DNA of 64,000 nucleotides. Source: Eutypella sp. D-1 (taxonomy: Eukaryota > Ascomycota > Sordariomycetes > Xylariales > Diatrypaceae). The number at the start of each line of letters is the position of its first letter. The first letter of the stretch is position 1. Position numbers and translations under genes: made by a program. The stretch spans positions 1 to 64,000 of the forward strand of contig JAJTTP010000004.1 of assembly GCA_023313575.1 (NCBI GenBank). The letters run 5' to 3'. Shown here piece by piece: positions 45,837 to 57,636 of this stretch. The notes below the pieces were generated by a model that made no database searches, was not told the DNA's origin, and saw nothing but the letters and a program-made list of their open reading frames with translations.

Positions 45837-47223
45837 TGCTCCCGCCACTTGACGACGACGTGCTCGTGAACAACCCCGACTTCGAGCGGGTGTACAGGAA
45901 GGTCACAGGCGGACTCTTGAACCCCGACGGGTCAACACGGGATGACGAGGCCACAGCCAAGAAGCGCGATGCCGTTCGCCAGGTCCGTAGAAGCAGTTAC
46001 CCCCTTTGCCTGCGTCTTCACATGTGATCCCCGTCGGGCTGATTAACGGAATCATGTTATTTTTCCGAATGTAGGAGCTTAGAGAACATCGCCTGAAGGC
46101 CATCAAACGGCAACTCCTGCTTCATGCGATCAGGACGGCTATATCGACACCCTCCTACGAACCGATGCCGTCGGAGCAGGATGTCGCGACGACGAAACAA
46201 GTGGCGCCGACAACCGGCCTAAGCAGATCGACCTTACCACAACGACGCGCCAGATCCGCCTCAATAGTAGCCACGACAAACAGCGCCGCCGCCCATCAGC
46301 AGCAACAACAGCAACAGCAACAACAACAATCAATACCAACACAACCACCGGCGCCGCTCCCCAAAGAACTAGTCGACATCCTCCTACTACTGCCACCGCT
46401 CCTGACACACGCGCCTCGCATGCCGCCCGAGTCCCTCGCAGCCGTCTTAACAACAGCGCCGCTCTCCAACCTACCCACACACCTACCACAACTCCTGGCA
46501 CAACTCTCCGCAACGCTGACGTCGCACGCGACATCCGTAGCGCGCGCCCTACACCCACAGACGAACAGCTCGTACATCCACCGCACAATCCCGTCTCTCG
46601 CCTCGACAACAACAGCAGCTGTAACATCCTGCGCAACGCACCGACAATCCCTATCCGCCGCGCGGCAAAGCACAGCAGTAGCCCTGCGGAGCTACCTGAA
46701 CCTAAACGCGCAAGCAGTAGTATCCGCATCGCTGCGCTCGCTGGAAGCAAAGCACGGCGCAGCGGCGCGCTCGACATCGCTGCGGGCAGAACAAGCGGCG
46801 CTGGACGCGCGGGCCTGGGCGCTCGCGGCGCGCGCGCTCCGCGCCGACGCTACCGCGCGCCTCTATGCCCCCGACGCCCGCGGCGCCCTGGCCAATTACC
46901 GCCGCCACCTCGGCGGCGCGCGCATGCGCGTCCTCGACGCCATCGCCGACCGCGAGGCCAGGCTCGCCGAGTACTGCGGCGTCAGCCCGGACGTCGTGCG
47001 CGCGTGGCTCGACGACGCCGGCGATCACGACCATGATGTCGATGTGGGCGGTGATGCGGATATGGGTATGGGTATAGACGGAGATATGGCTTCTAATGGT
47101 ATGACGGCCAAAGAGAAAACCATGCGCGAGATCGCCCGCGTGTACAGGGAGATGGAGGGACGGGTGCGCGAAGTCCGCGCCGATCTCGATAGGTTGGGCA
47201 TACGATCCGCGGAGTTGAGCTGA
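45836..47223 (+). CDS. coiled-coil protein, candidate augmin subunit HAUS4 homologue (2 exons)
   Basis: Exons 45836-45982 and 46075-47223 (intron GTCCGT...ATGTAG) give 431 residues. The N-terminus reads LPPLDDDVLVNNPDFERVYR, close in layout to human HAUS4, which begins with 'LPP', a leucine-rich turn, 'NP-x-F', and a helix. The second exon starts ELREHRLKAIKRQLLLHAI, again like HAUS4. A polyglutamine tract (residues ~90-102) interrupts an Ala/Thr/Pro-rich segment. Alpha-helical C-terminal half from ~200 (long Leu/Ala/Arg heptads) ends AREIARVYREMEG-like, with REVRADLDRLG. If right, it belongs to the augmin complex that branches microtubules in the spindle. The match is by pattern and order only; no catalytic motif exists to test it. 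Confidence 0.6.
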
Positions 47224-48035
47224 GCTGAGGTGCTTGCCTTATCCTAACGTTATCTTGCCATGTCTTCTCAGCCTTTTCTATTCAGCGCCGGAGAGCGTGA
47301 TTGTGTTATTACGCACTCGCTCGCTAGCTATGTATCTACCTACCTACTTCTTGTCTTGTATCGTATTCTGTTTTATTGTATAGCGTGGTGTAGCGTGGTC
47401 TGTGTATGTATGTATATACGGTCTGTGTATTCTGCTGTACAGCTTTTAGTCTCCGTTGGGGAATTTTCACATCGTGAGGGGGGGTTTTCGGGGTGGCGTC
47501 GTGGTCTTGTACTTCTGGGGAGGGCCGGGCCGTTGCATTATCGACGAAACTATTCGCCTGACTGGGCTGTATATATATCCCCGATGTCCGGCGTTATTCA
47601 TAGACCCTACGCCACCGAATATAATGCGGCACTGAAACAGGAGCAGCACCGTTCACGAGTAAAGTCCGTCTTTCGTAGTCTCGGGTGAAGTCTGGGAGCT
47701 TTCCTATACATGGCTATAGTCTACCGCCATCATACCCAGCTCGGTCGGTCATATCTATCCCCTCATCGACGACATAATTTTCGTCTAGAAGACTCCGAAT
47801 CAGTGTGCGCCGTCGTACCTAACGAGAGCCTGCCCCGGACTCCTCATCCGGATCTATTTAATTTATTTCATCTTTAACCTCCATCTTTTATTTTATTTTA
47901 TTTTATTTTTCCAGACCGCGCTAGACGCCCTCGAAGAAATCCGACTGGCTACTACTACTAGTTACTACCTTGTCTATATACATCGGCCCAGCCCATAGAA
48001 AACAGGGGGGGGGGGGGATTTTTGTAAAATCAATC
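47224..48035. other. intergenic region
   Basis: Convergent 3' flanks. It contains TTTTA repeats near 47886-47912 and a 13-base G run (48005-48017), close to the stop of the aminotransferase. No gene is supported. Confidence 0.45.
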
Positions 48036-49845
48036 TTAACCCTTGACCTTGTAGATAGCCTCGGCAAGACGGCCGACATTCTCGGACGTGATACCAGCGA
48101 CGGAGATGCGGCCGTCCTTGGTAGCGTAGACGGAGTGCTCCTTGGCGAGCTTATCCATAGCGGCGGCGTCGAGGCCGGTGTAGGCGAACATGCCGATCTG
48201 GGAGGTGATGTGGGACCAGTCGTGGGCGCTGCCGAGCTTCTCGAGGTTCTCCTTAAGCAGGGCGCGCATCGTGATGATGCGGTCCGCCATCGCCTTCACC
48301 TCGCCCAGCCACTGCTTGTACAGCGCCGGGTCGTTCAGGATCTGCGACGCGATCCGCGCGCCGTGGATCGGCGGGTTCGAGTACAGCGGCCGCACCAGGA
48401 TCTTGATCTGCGAGTCGAGGCGCTTCTTCTCCTCGGCCGAGTCTGCCAGGATCGAGAACGCGCCTACGCGCTCACCGTAGAGGCCCTATTTCCCCGCCCA
48501 GCATTGTTAGTTATTGTGTCGTGGATCATGTCAATGAAAAAGAGAGTTATCAGGGTCTGACGCACCATGTTCTTGGCGAAGCTCTGGCACAGGCTGACGT
48601 TGTGGCCCTCCTTGACGAAGTGGCGCACGGCGAAGGCATCCTTGTCGGTGTCGCCGCTGGCGAAACCCTGGTAGGCCATGTCGAAGAAGGCGTAGTGGCC
48701 CTGCTGCTTAACGACGTCGCTGATCTCCTTCCACTGCTCCTGAGTGGGGTCGACGCCGGTGGGGTTGTGGGCGCAGGCGTGGAAGAGGAAGATGCTGCCC
48801 TTGGGGGCGGCCTTGATATCGGCGAGCATGCCGTTGAAGTCGAGGCCGATGGTGTTCTTGTCGTAGTACCGGTACTGCTCGACGGCGAGGCCGGCATCGC
48901 TGAAGACGGCCTTGTGGTTGGCCCACGAAGGGGTGGGGATGTAGATCTTCTTGTCGCCCGGGTAGAAGCGCTGCAGGAAGGCGGCGCCGATGCGCAGGGC
49001 GCCGGTGCCGGAGATGGTCTGGGTGACGGCGATGCGGTCGAGGGCGGGCGAGTCCTTGCCGTAGGCCAGCTCGACGGCGGCCTTGGTGAACTCGGGAATA
49101 CCGGTGATGCCGGCATACTCCTTGTTCAGGCGCGAGGCGATGACCTTCTCCTCGGCGGATCGCACGGAGGGCAGGACGTAGGGCTTGCCCTTGTCATCCC
49201 GGTAGGCGCCGACACCTGTAGGCGAGGGAGGGAAGACGGTTTAGCCTGAATATCCGCCATGCGATGTGACGCAACGCGGCCAGCAAAGGCAGCAATGGTT
49301 GGGTGGGCAGGGCGGGGGGGCAATTCAGCCTTACCGAGATTGATCTTCTTCTCGAACGAGTCGGCCTTGAAGGCTTCGGTGATACCTGTGATTACGTCGT
49401 TAGAACAAAGCTCATAGCTCATGCAAAACGAGGATAACCTCGCATATAGAAAGTCATGGCAATCGGAACTTACCGAGAATAGCCTAGACACAATGACAAG
49501 AGAAAAAAACATCGAGTTAGTAGTCATTTCCATTGGACGTTCAAGTTTTATACGTGGGTTCGGAGTGATCGGTATTCGATCATCTGCAGAGTTGTTGTTG
49601 ATCGGTGTGAAGACTCACATCCTGTTTAGTCCGTTAGTCATGAAATGCCAGACAACATCACCATCACGGGATCACAGGAAAGAGCTGGAGCTTGCTTCTA
49701 TCTGTGCAGGCTGGGAACTTACAGGTGGACCTTGGGGTACCTTGGCCCAGGTCGAGGCAGCTCTGGCAGCTTGTGAGGTAAAAACCAACGAAGGGATACG
49801 GCGGGCCGCCGTCTGGCGGGTCGCGATGCGGAGTGTGGACAGCAT
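48036..49845 (-). CDS. AAT1: aspartate aminotransferase, mitochondrial (6 exons incl. micro-exons)
   Basis: PLP enzyme that exchanges amino groups between aspartate and 2-oxoglutarate; part of the malate-aspartate shuttle in the mitochondrion. Minus-strand exons are 49845-49723, 49621-49619 (3 nt, GAT), 49483-49474 (10 nt), 49385-49335, 49215-48566 and 48485-48036: 428 residues. The presequence is [23 protein letters not shown] (micro-exon), [21 protein letters not shown] and [16 protein letters not shown] then join to match the family start. Family blocks are [40 protein letters not shown] (PLP lysine) and [12 protein letters not shown]. The introns have GTAAGT/GTGAGT donors and clear branch points (TACTAAC in the second). 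The core assignment is certain; the 3-nt exon is inferred. Confidence 0.94.
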
Positions 49846-50879
49846 TGTCAACTCAACCTTGAAAGGAACGAAGGTCCGTGTGGGTAGGTGAGAGCGGGGT
49901 TGGGGGTGGTGATGGTAGAAGGTTAACAATGAAGGAGAGAAGCTCTACCCCGATGCTGCTGTTGTTGTTGTTTTATTTATTGTTAGCATCTGCAGCTGCA
50001 CAAAAGTGATTAAATAATTTTTTTTGCTTACTCCTCCAAAAAAGCAGATCGGGAATTTGGGGATTGCGGCTTGCGGCTTGCTATTTGCGGCTTGCAACTC
50101 AAAAACTTGCCAGCTTGCAAGGGCGGGCGGGCAGTGGTGTGTTGCTTCCAATTCACTCAAATCATTCGACCGCTAATAAACCTACCCTAGCTGCCTCGGT
50201 AGGTACTTACGTAGTCACGTACCAACTTGCTGGGGCTTGGTTGATGGTGCGGTGCGGGATGGGTGCAGGATATAGCTTGTACAGTAGTTAGTGCGGGTGT
50301 GGGTTTTTGTATTTACTGCGATTATTCCCCCACTTCCCCAAGTCTTCAAGCATTACATAATACATAAAAGTTACCCGGCTGACTGGGGTAGCTGTAGCTA
50401 CATACTGGCCTGGTTACTAGGTAGGTACTCCGTACAGTTCTTCCTCCCAGTCACACCCCGAGATCGGCTTGCCGAACCCCGAACCTCCATACTCCACCAG
50501 TCAGAATCAAGTTAGTTCGTGTAACCGCCGCCATATTAGGCGCCTTGGAGACCCGACTGCTCTTCTCTTGCCTCTACTTCATACTTCCCATGTACGCCTT
50601 GTCTCATCCCTTTATGAAGGACCGGGGAACACAATTGTGTTGAAATGGAGGATATGACTTCATTGACTTGAAGTTCACCTACTCTACAATATGGGGGGGA
50701 GGCGTTTTTTATATACATGACGGTCACCATTGTCTCAGTCTTGACCTGACTTCGATAAACTTTTTGCTCCGATGCTAGTCATCTTCTTGATTGCTAAATA
50801 TCTCTGTACTAACAAAATCCCGATTTGCACCTCCACGCAGCATCTCTCTGCTTAATATTTCCCGGCAAGGCCCTTCCCC
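49846..50879. other. intergenic region
   Basis: Promoter and leader of the aminotransferase (minus), then unassigned sequence. A GCGGCTTGC repeat lies near 50067-50095. No gene is supported. Confidence 0.45.
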
Positions 50880-52330
50880 GTATATCAAGGGAATACCTTC
50901 CACCCAACAGGCACACCTGTATGGAATATACCTTTGAGGTCGAACTTCTCACTGACTCCCTGGAGCTCGCTCTTGATTTCCACGCCGTAGGAGCCGATCG
51001 GGTCCTACGAAACGAGTGCGTAGCTCATATGGGTAAAGTCGATGAGTTGACCCCTGGACGAAGCATCCGCCAGCATCTTCCCCAGGGCGCCCTCAAGCGC
51101 TCCGACGATCTTTTTATCGTCGCTCGCCAGATTCCAGTACATTATGAAGGCCGCAGACATGAGAAGGCCCAGACTAGGATTGGTATGCGGATCTTATTCA
51201 GAATCAGTACTTGCATCTAGGTAGAGAGGAAGTAGTGTAGTAGGCTTGTGTGTACCTTGGTGTCGGCGAAATATTGTTAATCTGCTCGCTTGCCGCCTCC
51301 GTCAGGTTCATAGTGCGCATAGTATCCGACTTGCCAATCTGCTGTTCAACTTGCCGTGAAAACATCCAGAACGGACGAGTTTTCTCTCTCCCGACACTTA
51401 GTTCATGCCCAGCCCGAACTTCGCCGTGTAGCCCAGATTTATCATCAGGTGCGTCTCTGTAGTTGCGTCCGGCGCGTGAAGCTTACGGACCAGCGCCTCG
51501 ACCTGCCCGAGAAAGCTCATATTGGCGTATTACAAGACACCACCCCAGAAAGACCCCTGCTTGAAAGTGCGCATGTCGTAGCGAGTGACAACTCCGGAGT
51601 TGTTGCCTCTCCCTCTCGGCGCCCTCCAGGGGCCCTTTTTCTCGTCTGCATTTGCATTGACGATCTCCCGCCGTGCCTAGAACGTTCTCATAATCCAATA
51701 CCTACGAGATGAAAATGCTAGAACACCCTCAACTTCCACAAGCATATCGTAGGTTGCGAATAAATGACGAGATGGTTCGTGTGGTGGTAATGAACACTTA
51801 CATCGCCATTATATGAAGCCCTCCCGAGACGAGCACAATGGCAGGGCACCTTATGATAATAGCCCCCAATGCCGCCTTTACCGTAACGCGAGCCAGAGCA
51901 GCCAAGTCTCTCCCACAGCGATAAAAACAATACCATTTTTTAACTTCGATGCCCTTCATGAACCTCAGGTTCGGGGTGTTGCCATGGTTGATATTAGACC
52001 AGTCCTGTCCAGGCTGGCGGCCACCACCAGCGATGGCGAACTTGGCTTCCCCGGCTAGCACGAAGGGCTCGATGGTCTTGATGAAGACCGACACCTCCGT
52101 GGCCTTGAGCAGCACAGTGCAGGCCGTTATGGTGTCGGACGGTAGTGCCGACCGGTACGCGCTGCGGGATAGAGATTCGTGCTCCGCGGTGCTCTGGAGG
52201 ACAAATCAGACCCCGGAGAGGACCTGCGGGAGGACCTCGATAACTTTCTGCGCTGTCAATTCCTGCTGTGAAGGTGCTCTACTAGATCGTAGTGTAGCGC
52301 TGAGGATGCTCCTCATAGTATGTGTATGGA
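50880..52330 (-). pseudogene. FAD-linked oxidoreductase (FAD_binding_4/BBE type) pseudogene
   Basis: Minus-strand pieces in several frames resemble fungal FAD-linked oxidases of the berberine-bridge type. Near 52200-51960 the frame reads YRSALPSDTITACTVLLKAT, KFAIAGGGRQP and WSNINHG, the FAD-binding entry (normally 'GGGH-P'). Near 51840 it has a CPAIVLVSGG-like piece, the usual 'VGVGGL' loop, degenerate. Near 51050-50890 come SYGVEIKSELQGVSEKFDLK and GIFHTGVPVGWKVFP, the BBE C-terminal block, with stops before and after. Frameshifts and stops make a product unlikely. Mutations look mixed, not RIP-like. Such enzymes often lie in secondary metabolite clusters; no cluster is seen here. Confidence 0.65.
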
Positions 52331-53706
52331 TCAGAAGTAAAGACACGCTCTAGGTAGGCGACCAAGCCAGACCAGGCAAGGGTAGCTCGATCCAGGTCGG
52401 TTCAGTTCCTAAGTTCTTGTCAAAGCTGGAAATGAAAGTATCACGGCCTGTTAAGCCTCACCTAAAATAGGGGTATTATAAAAGGGGAATTCGGATATAG
52501 GCGATCACGTAGGCCGTATCTCCGGGGATCGGCAGGGTATATATAAGGCCAGGGCGACCCCGTTCCGTAACTAAAAGATCGTCTTTTCTTTTTATGCCAA
52601 TCTACGATTTTCCCACAAACTATCTTCGATCTATAAACGTAACAGAAAGGGAAAGGGGCAGCCAACCCCTTTTCTGTTATAATATACAAGTAGCGGGTAT
52701 ATACGAGGCCGACGCTAGGTCGAAGCTAAGCTGGTTGCCACGTTGAATTACACTCTGCCCACCCCCTCGGCCCCTATAGCTGGTCACGCTAGGGGGAGGG
52801 GGGAGGGTTAGAGTTAAAGGACCGCGCTGGCCTATTTCCAAGGCTTCGTTCAACGCATATAAATCAGATCTTGGCCTAGCACCCATGTGTATGCAACAAT
52901 CATTCACCCCGTATAATTATGTGCGATCCTCCATATGACGATTAAATGATCGCCATAGCCTCACAAGTGATCGGCAGGACTAATCAGGGGGCATGTCACG
53001 GGTGGGGCGCAGGGTTGCCACGGCTTAGCTGGATAGCATTATCATCAAATTTGCCCACTATATAATCTAGGTGACAGGATACAAAGGTCTCTGCTTGTAG
53101 AAAGCCTCAGACTATCGTACAGAGGTCCCTCCAGTGCCGTTGATCTATGTTTATATGTGCCCCCTGATGCCCCCTGATAATATTGATCCATGCAAGGCTT
53201 AAAGTGTGAGGCCAAGATCGTAACTATAGAAGGGCCCAGGCTGCCAGGTGATCCGCCGGCATTATAACCTGACCCGGATTTCGGACAGCCACTGGGCTGA
53301 TTGAACCTTACACTTTGCATATCAACGAATGAGGATAATAAACGTGGATGAGGATAATTAAGGCCTTTAAAGAAGTTGGCCGATGTAACCTCATCGTGCA
53401 CAGCTGCCAAGGATAGCCGGCCAAAATCAGTATAGCGGTATAATCTTGCCAATGATACGTTAGCCAAGGCAGCTTGGTTGGGTCGTTTGAAGAGTTTGTT
53501 GGGTTCCATGCATCTTCTGCTATACGAATGCGAGTCTTCACGCAGGTTGGCTGTGACGAAGGAAAGCGTATACCCCGCACGATAAGCGACACGGCCTTAA
53601 CATGACAATCTATATTTCCTGCGTCCCCTAAGTTCAGATTTCTTCGACTCTTTATTCCAGATGATTCATATGTTTGCTGCCGCTGTTATGACAGCACAAG
53701 CCAGCG
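52331..53706. other. intergenic region with a possible solo LTR
   Basis: No gene is supported. The segment 52449-52644 begins TGTTAAGCC and ends ACGTAACA and has a TATATATAAGG box, as an LTR would. The flanking 5-mers differ, so it is only a candidate. A minus-strand ORF (53045-53509) is unassigned. Confidence 0.35.
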
Positions 53707-55064
53707 ATGGCGGACCCCGTTAGTATAGTCGGCACGGTTGGCGGGCTCGTCTCGCTAGGCCTGCAGGCTTATGCGGGGATAACGGACTACCTTGAGTCTT
53801 TCAAAAACCGCCAAGATGATCTTAGATCGACGAATTCCCAGCTTGAGGTCCTACGGAAATCCTTAGCCATCGTCGAGAAAGCCCTGCCTCGCCTAGCCTC
53901 GATGCACCCCCATGAGTCCAAGACCGTACTCCCATCCATCGAAACTTGTTATCACGAGCTTCGAAGTTTGAACGACATGCTACAGCACCTCGCCGACTCA
54001 TCTTCCTCGTCGGGGGCAGTAAAGGAGCAGATGAAGAAACTCGCGTACCCATTCCATCGTCCAAGCCTCATGAAGCTAGAAGAGAAGGTGCATAGAGCCA
54101 ACAATGTACTGCAGATGGTACTAAATGCATTGGAGCTGTAAGTTACACCTTCGGTATACCTCATAACAAAGGCTAAAATCACTTGTCCAGAAGCAGTTCA
54201 TTGGTTATCGAGGAGACGGTATCCAAGGTCAATGCCAAGACCGATCAGATACCTGCAATTACCGTGAAGGTGGACGATATCTCCGCCAATATGCTGTCCG
54301 TACAATCGGAACTTGGCGCAGTTGGTTCTCATATCAACTCGATGGCGGCAGGAGTACGGGAAATAAATACAGCTACCCCAGAAACCCTTTTGAGATTGGG
54401 CAGTATAGAACAAGGGGTTAATAGCCTAATCACCAGAACGGATCCCGAAACACCCCAGATAGTCGCACGGAATACCCAAGCCACGCAAGACCTCGGTCGC
54501 GCGGTTCAGCACTTGGCTGTGAAGACAGATCAAAGTTCATCCCATATGCTCAGCAATTTGGGCTTGTCCACACTCACACATGACCAGATGACTCTGTGTC
54601 TGAGCAAACTTTCCAATATCGAGGAAGCACTAGGGATTGATGACCAGGACTGTGAAAGCAACTACCCCAGAGCCCTTCGCCGGCTTGTTCTTAAACCTGG
54701 CTATACGAAGCAAGTCTACGATGAATTTTCAGAGATCGAGACGGCTGATAATGGTACAAAAGGCTATACTGCTACCATGTCCAATGAACCTGTCCAACGG
54801 AGGAAGTCCACGTCGCCCTGCTACTGCCAGTGCCGGGCATATAGCGAGTCTAGTCGGTTTAAACTCGGTTCATTCTTATTTAAAGGTGACTCAATCACCC
54901 ACAGCCACAAACCGGGTTGCAAGTTTGGCATCGGTTCTACGAAGACTCAGTCACTGGCGCTCATTACGTCGGTACCGTCCCATGGGGTTCGGCTTACATT
55001 ATCTGTCACAACAGGCGCCGGATGCCTCAGCACAAGCCCAAACATAAATCTTCGACCAGTTGTG

Positions 55065-55106
55065 GATGAAAATAAGGCGCCTATGGATGAAAATAAAGCG
55101 CCTGTG
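55065..55106 (+). repeat. 21-bp tandem duplication inside the STAND gene
   Basis: Two in-frame copies of a 21-base unit, each coding DENKAP plus one residue, with two base differences. Confidence 0.75.
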
Positions 55107-55239
55107 TTTCAAATAATACATTCACTTACGGAAACCTTTTTCTCAATCCTGATATTACACAATTTGATAAGAACTTGGCAAACGTATGATAGTTGGAGAA
55201 CTGCAGCGTTTCTGCAAGTATGACTGCAAACGGAAGGCA

Positions 55240-55500
55240 TTGGAGTGCAGATGACCACCAACGACCTATATGGCGGTTAGGACGGCTATAACAGAATATC
55301 TTGATGGCGGTACGTACCGTTATCGAATCGTGTATATATAGGACCTAGATCTCCCACCCAGACTGATCGAGAGGAGAAGACCTAAGCCCCTCGAGACCAA
55401 AGAAGAATTATTAGTTGTTCTGATTCATATCCAAGCCCTAGACACTAGCCCTTGTTACACCTGGTGACCAGGAACGGTCGCCCTGATCTACCCGCTTAAT
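55240..55500 (+). mobile_element. LTR-plus-PBS fragment inserted in the STAND gene
   Basis: The piece has a TATATATAGG promoter-like box (about 55332), ends CTTGTTACA near 55462, and is followed after two bases by TGGTGACCAGG, the position and TGG start of a primer binding site. No 5-bp duplication was found, so the fragment is probably truncated. No coding part. Confidence 0.35.
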
Positions 55501-57636
55501 GGACCTTTTCAAAGACGCAATTCTACGCCTTTACCGGGAAAGAAAAGCCTCACCATATGAAGTTAACAAAAATGGAAAGTCATTCTTTCACTACTGGGCT
55601 CGATTTATATCCCGGGCGTATAAATATCAAAAAAATGCCCACGGTTTTTGAGGAGCATACCAAAGACTTCCTCCAAGCCGGGTTACCCGCATATATAGAG
55701 GATATTAATGGCAAGTAAGTTTAATACCAGGGGTTGCTTCTACAATTACTCGTCTGCTCTTGTAGACGCCCGTTGACACAAAAAGCTCACCAGTTTCATT
55801 TTAGGAGTCCTGTGCATAATTTAAGCCATAACCTCAGCTGGATTCCACAGGAGATAATTAGGCTGCTCCTAAATGAATTGCAATCTCCTTTGGTGAAAGC
55901 AACAGGAAGGGCTTATGTTAGCCCTTGTAGTTTCAAGTATATGAGTGCTGAGACTGCTCAATTCTACTCTGAATGTAAGTGCTTGCTGGAATGTAACTAC
56001 GTAAGGAACGACGGGACTGACACAAACCCAAGTCTATGGCTTTGGGCCACTAAGTACAGCAATTGTGAAAAGAGACCTAGGGGCAATCAAGAGTTTGGCA
56101 ACGGACCACGCAGCCTTGATGGAATTAAACCAATGGAATCAAACGCCTTTGCACCTTGCAGTACCGAGCCCGGATATTCTCAAGATCATAGTACACATCA
56201 AAGTATCGAACCCGCGGCATATGCTCGATGAACGAGGATTGCATCCTATCGACTTGGCCTTGCGTTTGAGCGCACGGAAATGCTATAGGACTGATATTTG
56301 GGACTCTTGCCATGCTTGTTTCTGCACTGAGAGTCTCGACCTTTTGCTTTCATCGGAAGAATATTTGGGTGATTGGTTGAGGATTGGGTCCGATCATATT
56401 AGGTCACTAATGAGGGCATCCAATGCCTCTAGGGTGCGAGTGATTGACGAGCTCAAGTACCGCCGAGATGAGCTCAAACATTTAGCTAAGAGCCTTCTCA
56501 TGAGTCCCGAGATCGATCGGTGGCGCTTAAATGGCTCGCACGTTTTAGATCTCCATACAGGCCATGTTGTGGACCTCCTTCAAGACCGCGGTTACGAAGT
56601 TCCAACAGCCATGCGCACCGCTATAGGGAGTAGCCGGTATTATAGGTCGATATATCATTTACTGGCGGGGAATCCAAATAGCGCCATCCACCTTGCGACC
56701 TTATTCTTTCACGCGGGGTTTCAAGACATTGATGTCCCCGATATCCAGGGGAAGACACCGCTAGCCATGACTCTCTCCTCAAATGCATATCCTGGCTATC
56801 GATCACTTAGATACGTGCGGTGGCTCGAGGAACACGGCGCAGACGTCCAGAGCAATCTATGCCAATCCGTCATCCAAATGCGATCTGTTGTTGGGCATCC
56901 TTCATGGACAGTGGCCCACGCAGTCTTCGGCAAATTGACCTCTCATCATATCCGTACTCCCTATCCCTTGGACTTAGAAGTCCTGCGGCATGCATCACTC
57001 ATCCGTCGCTTTGATGATTGTCGATGCTCCTGCGTACCAGATGGATGTACCCCCGTTTCCTTGCTCTTCCAAAAGTTCGTCAAGATACAGAACAAAGTTG
57101 ACGACTGGGGAACCCATAACATGGTTCGTTGGCTTGGGGTCCAGTCCATTGACTTGACGGGCCACAGTGACCTATGCATATCTGCAATTCGCGTTCTCAC
57201 ATTTGGAAGTCTGGGCCTTAAACATACATGTTGTCACGCCCAGTCCAATTCTCTCCCCATGAGTTGGGATGAAGTTGAAGAGATATACGAGGAGCAGTTA
57301 CAGGACGTTGTCCGCCTTGAAGACCTAATGAGAGAGTTCGAACAGAAACTAGACGAGCTCAGCCTTGAATTCACAGAGTTCTTGGTCTCTTACTGGGAGC
57401 CGCGGATGAATGAGGTGCACGCTGAACTGGAAGCTATCAAGTTGACCGATAAGGAGAGACAGGCTGCAGAGAGCATAGACGTAACGTGGCTTAGCGATTC
57501 TTCTTCAAATCCTGAGAAGAAAGTCGCTAGTTATTATGGTCATGTCAACTACGATTCCGGCTTTGGTGAGGAGGGTCAGCATGAAATTGAGTATTACGTA
57601 CGGGAGCTGAACAAGATCTGTTCGATAGCTAGTTGA

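Larger units (their letters stand above)
53707..57636 (+). pseudogene. STAND-type protein with fungal N-terminal domain and ankyrin-like repeats, disrupted
   Basis: The start MADPVSIVGTVGGLVSLGLQ is the fungal STAND N-terminal (HeLo-like) domain, usually tied to fungal innate immunity or incompatibility. Exon 1 is 53707-54137. The intron 54138-54190 (GTAAGT...CCAG) leads to a frame that runs from 54191 to a TGA at 55221. An insert follows (about 55240-55500). Family-like sequence resumes at 55499 (LFKDAILRLYRERKASPYEV). A one-base change in a T5 run near 55644-55648 breaks the frame. Two further introns are likely (from about 55716 and 55974). The rest, 56065-57636, has ankyrin-like blocks NQTPLHLAV, ERGLHPIDLA and QGKTPLAMTL and a coiled coil near the end. 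Either two shorter proteins are made or the gene is dead. Confidence 0.68.

Noticed and set aside
46139..46777. 212-residue minus-strand ORF
   Set aside because: Antisense of the HAUS4-like gene; made of repeats complementary to the CAG tract.
48521..49249. 242-residue plus-strand ORF
   Set aside because: Antisense of the aminotransferase exons; Gly/Val/Leu-rich shadow with no domain.
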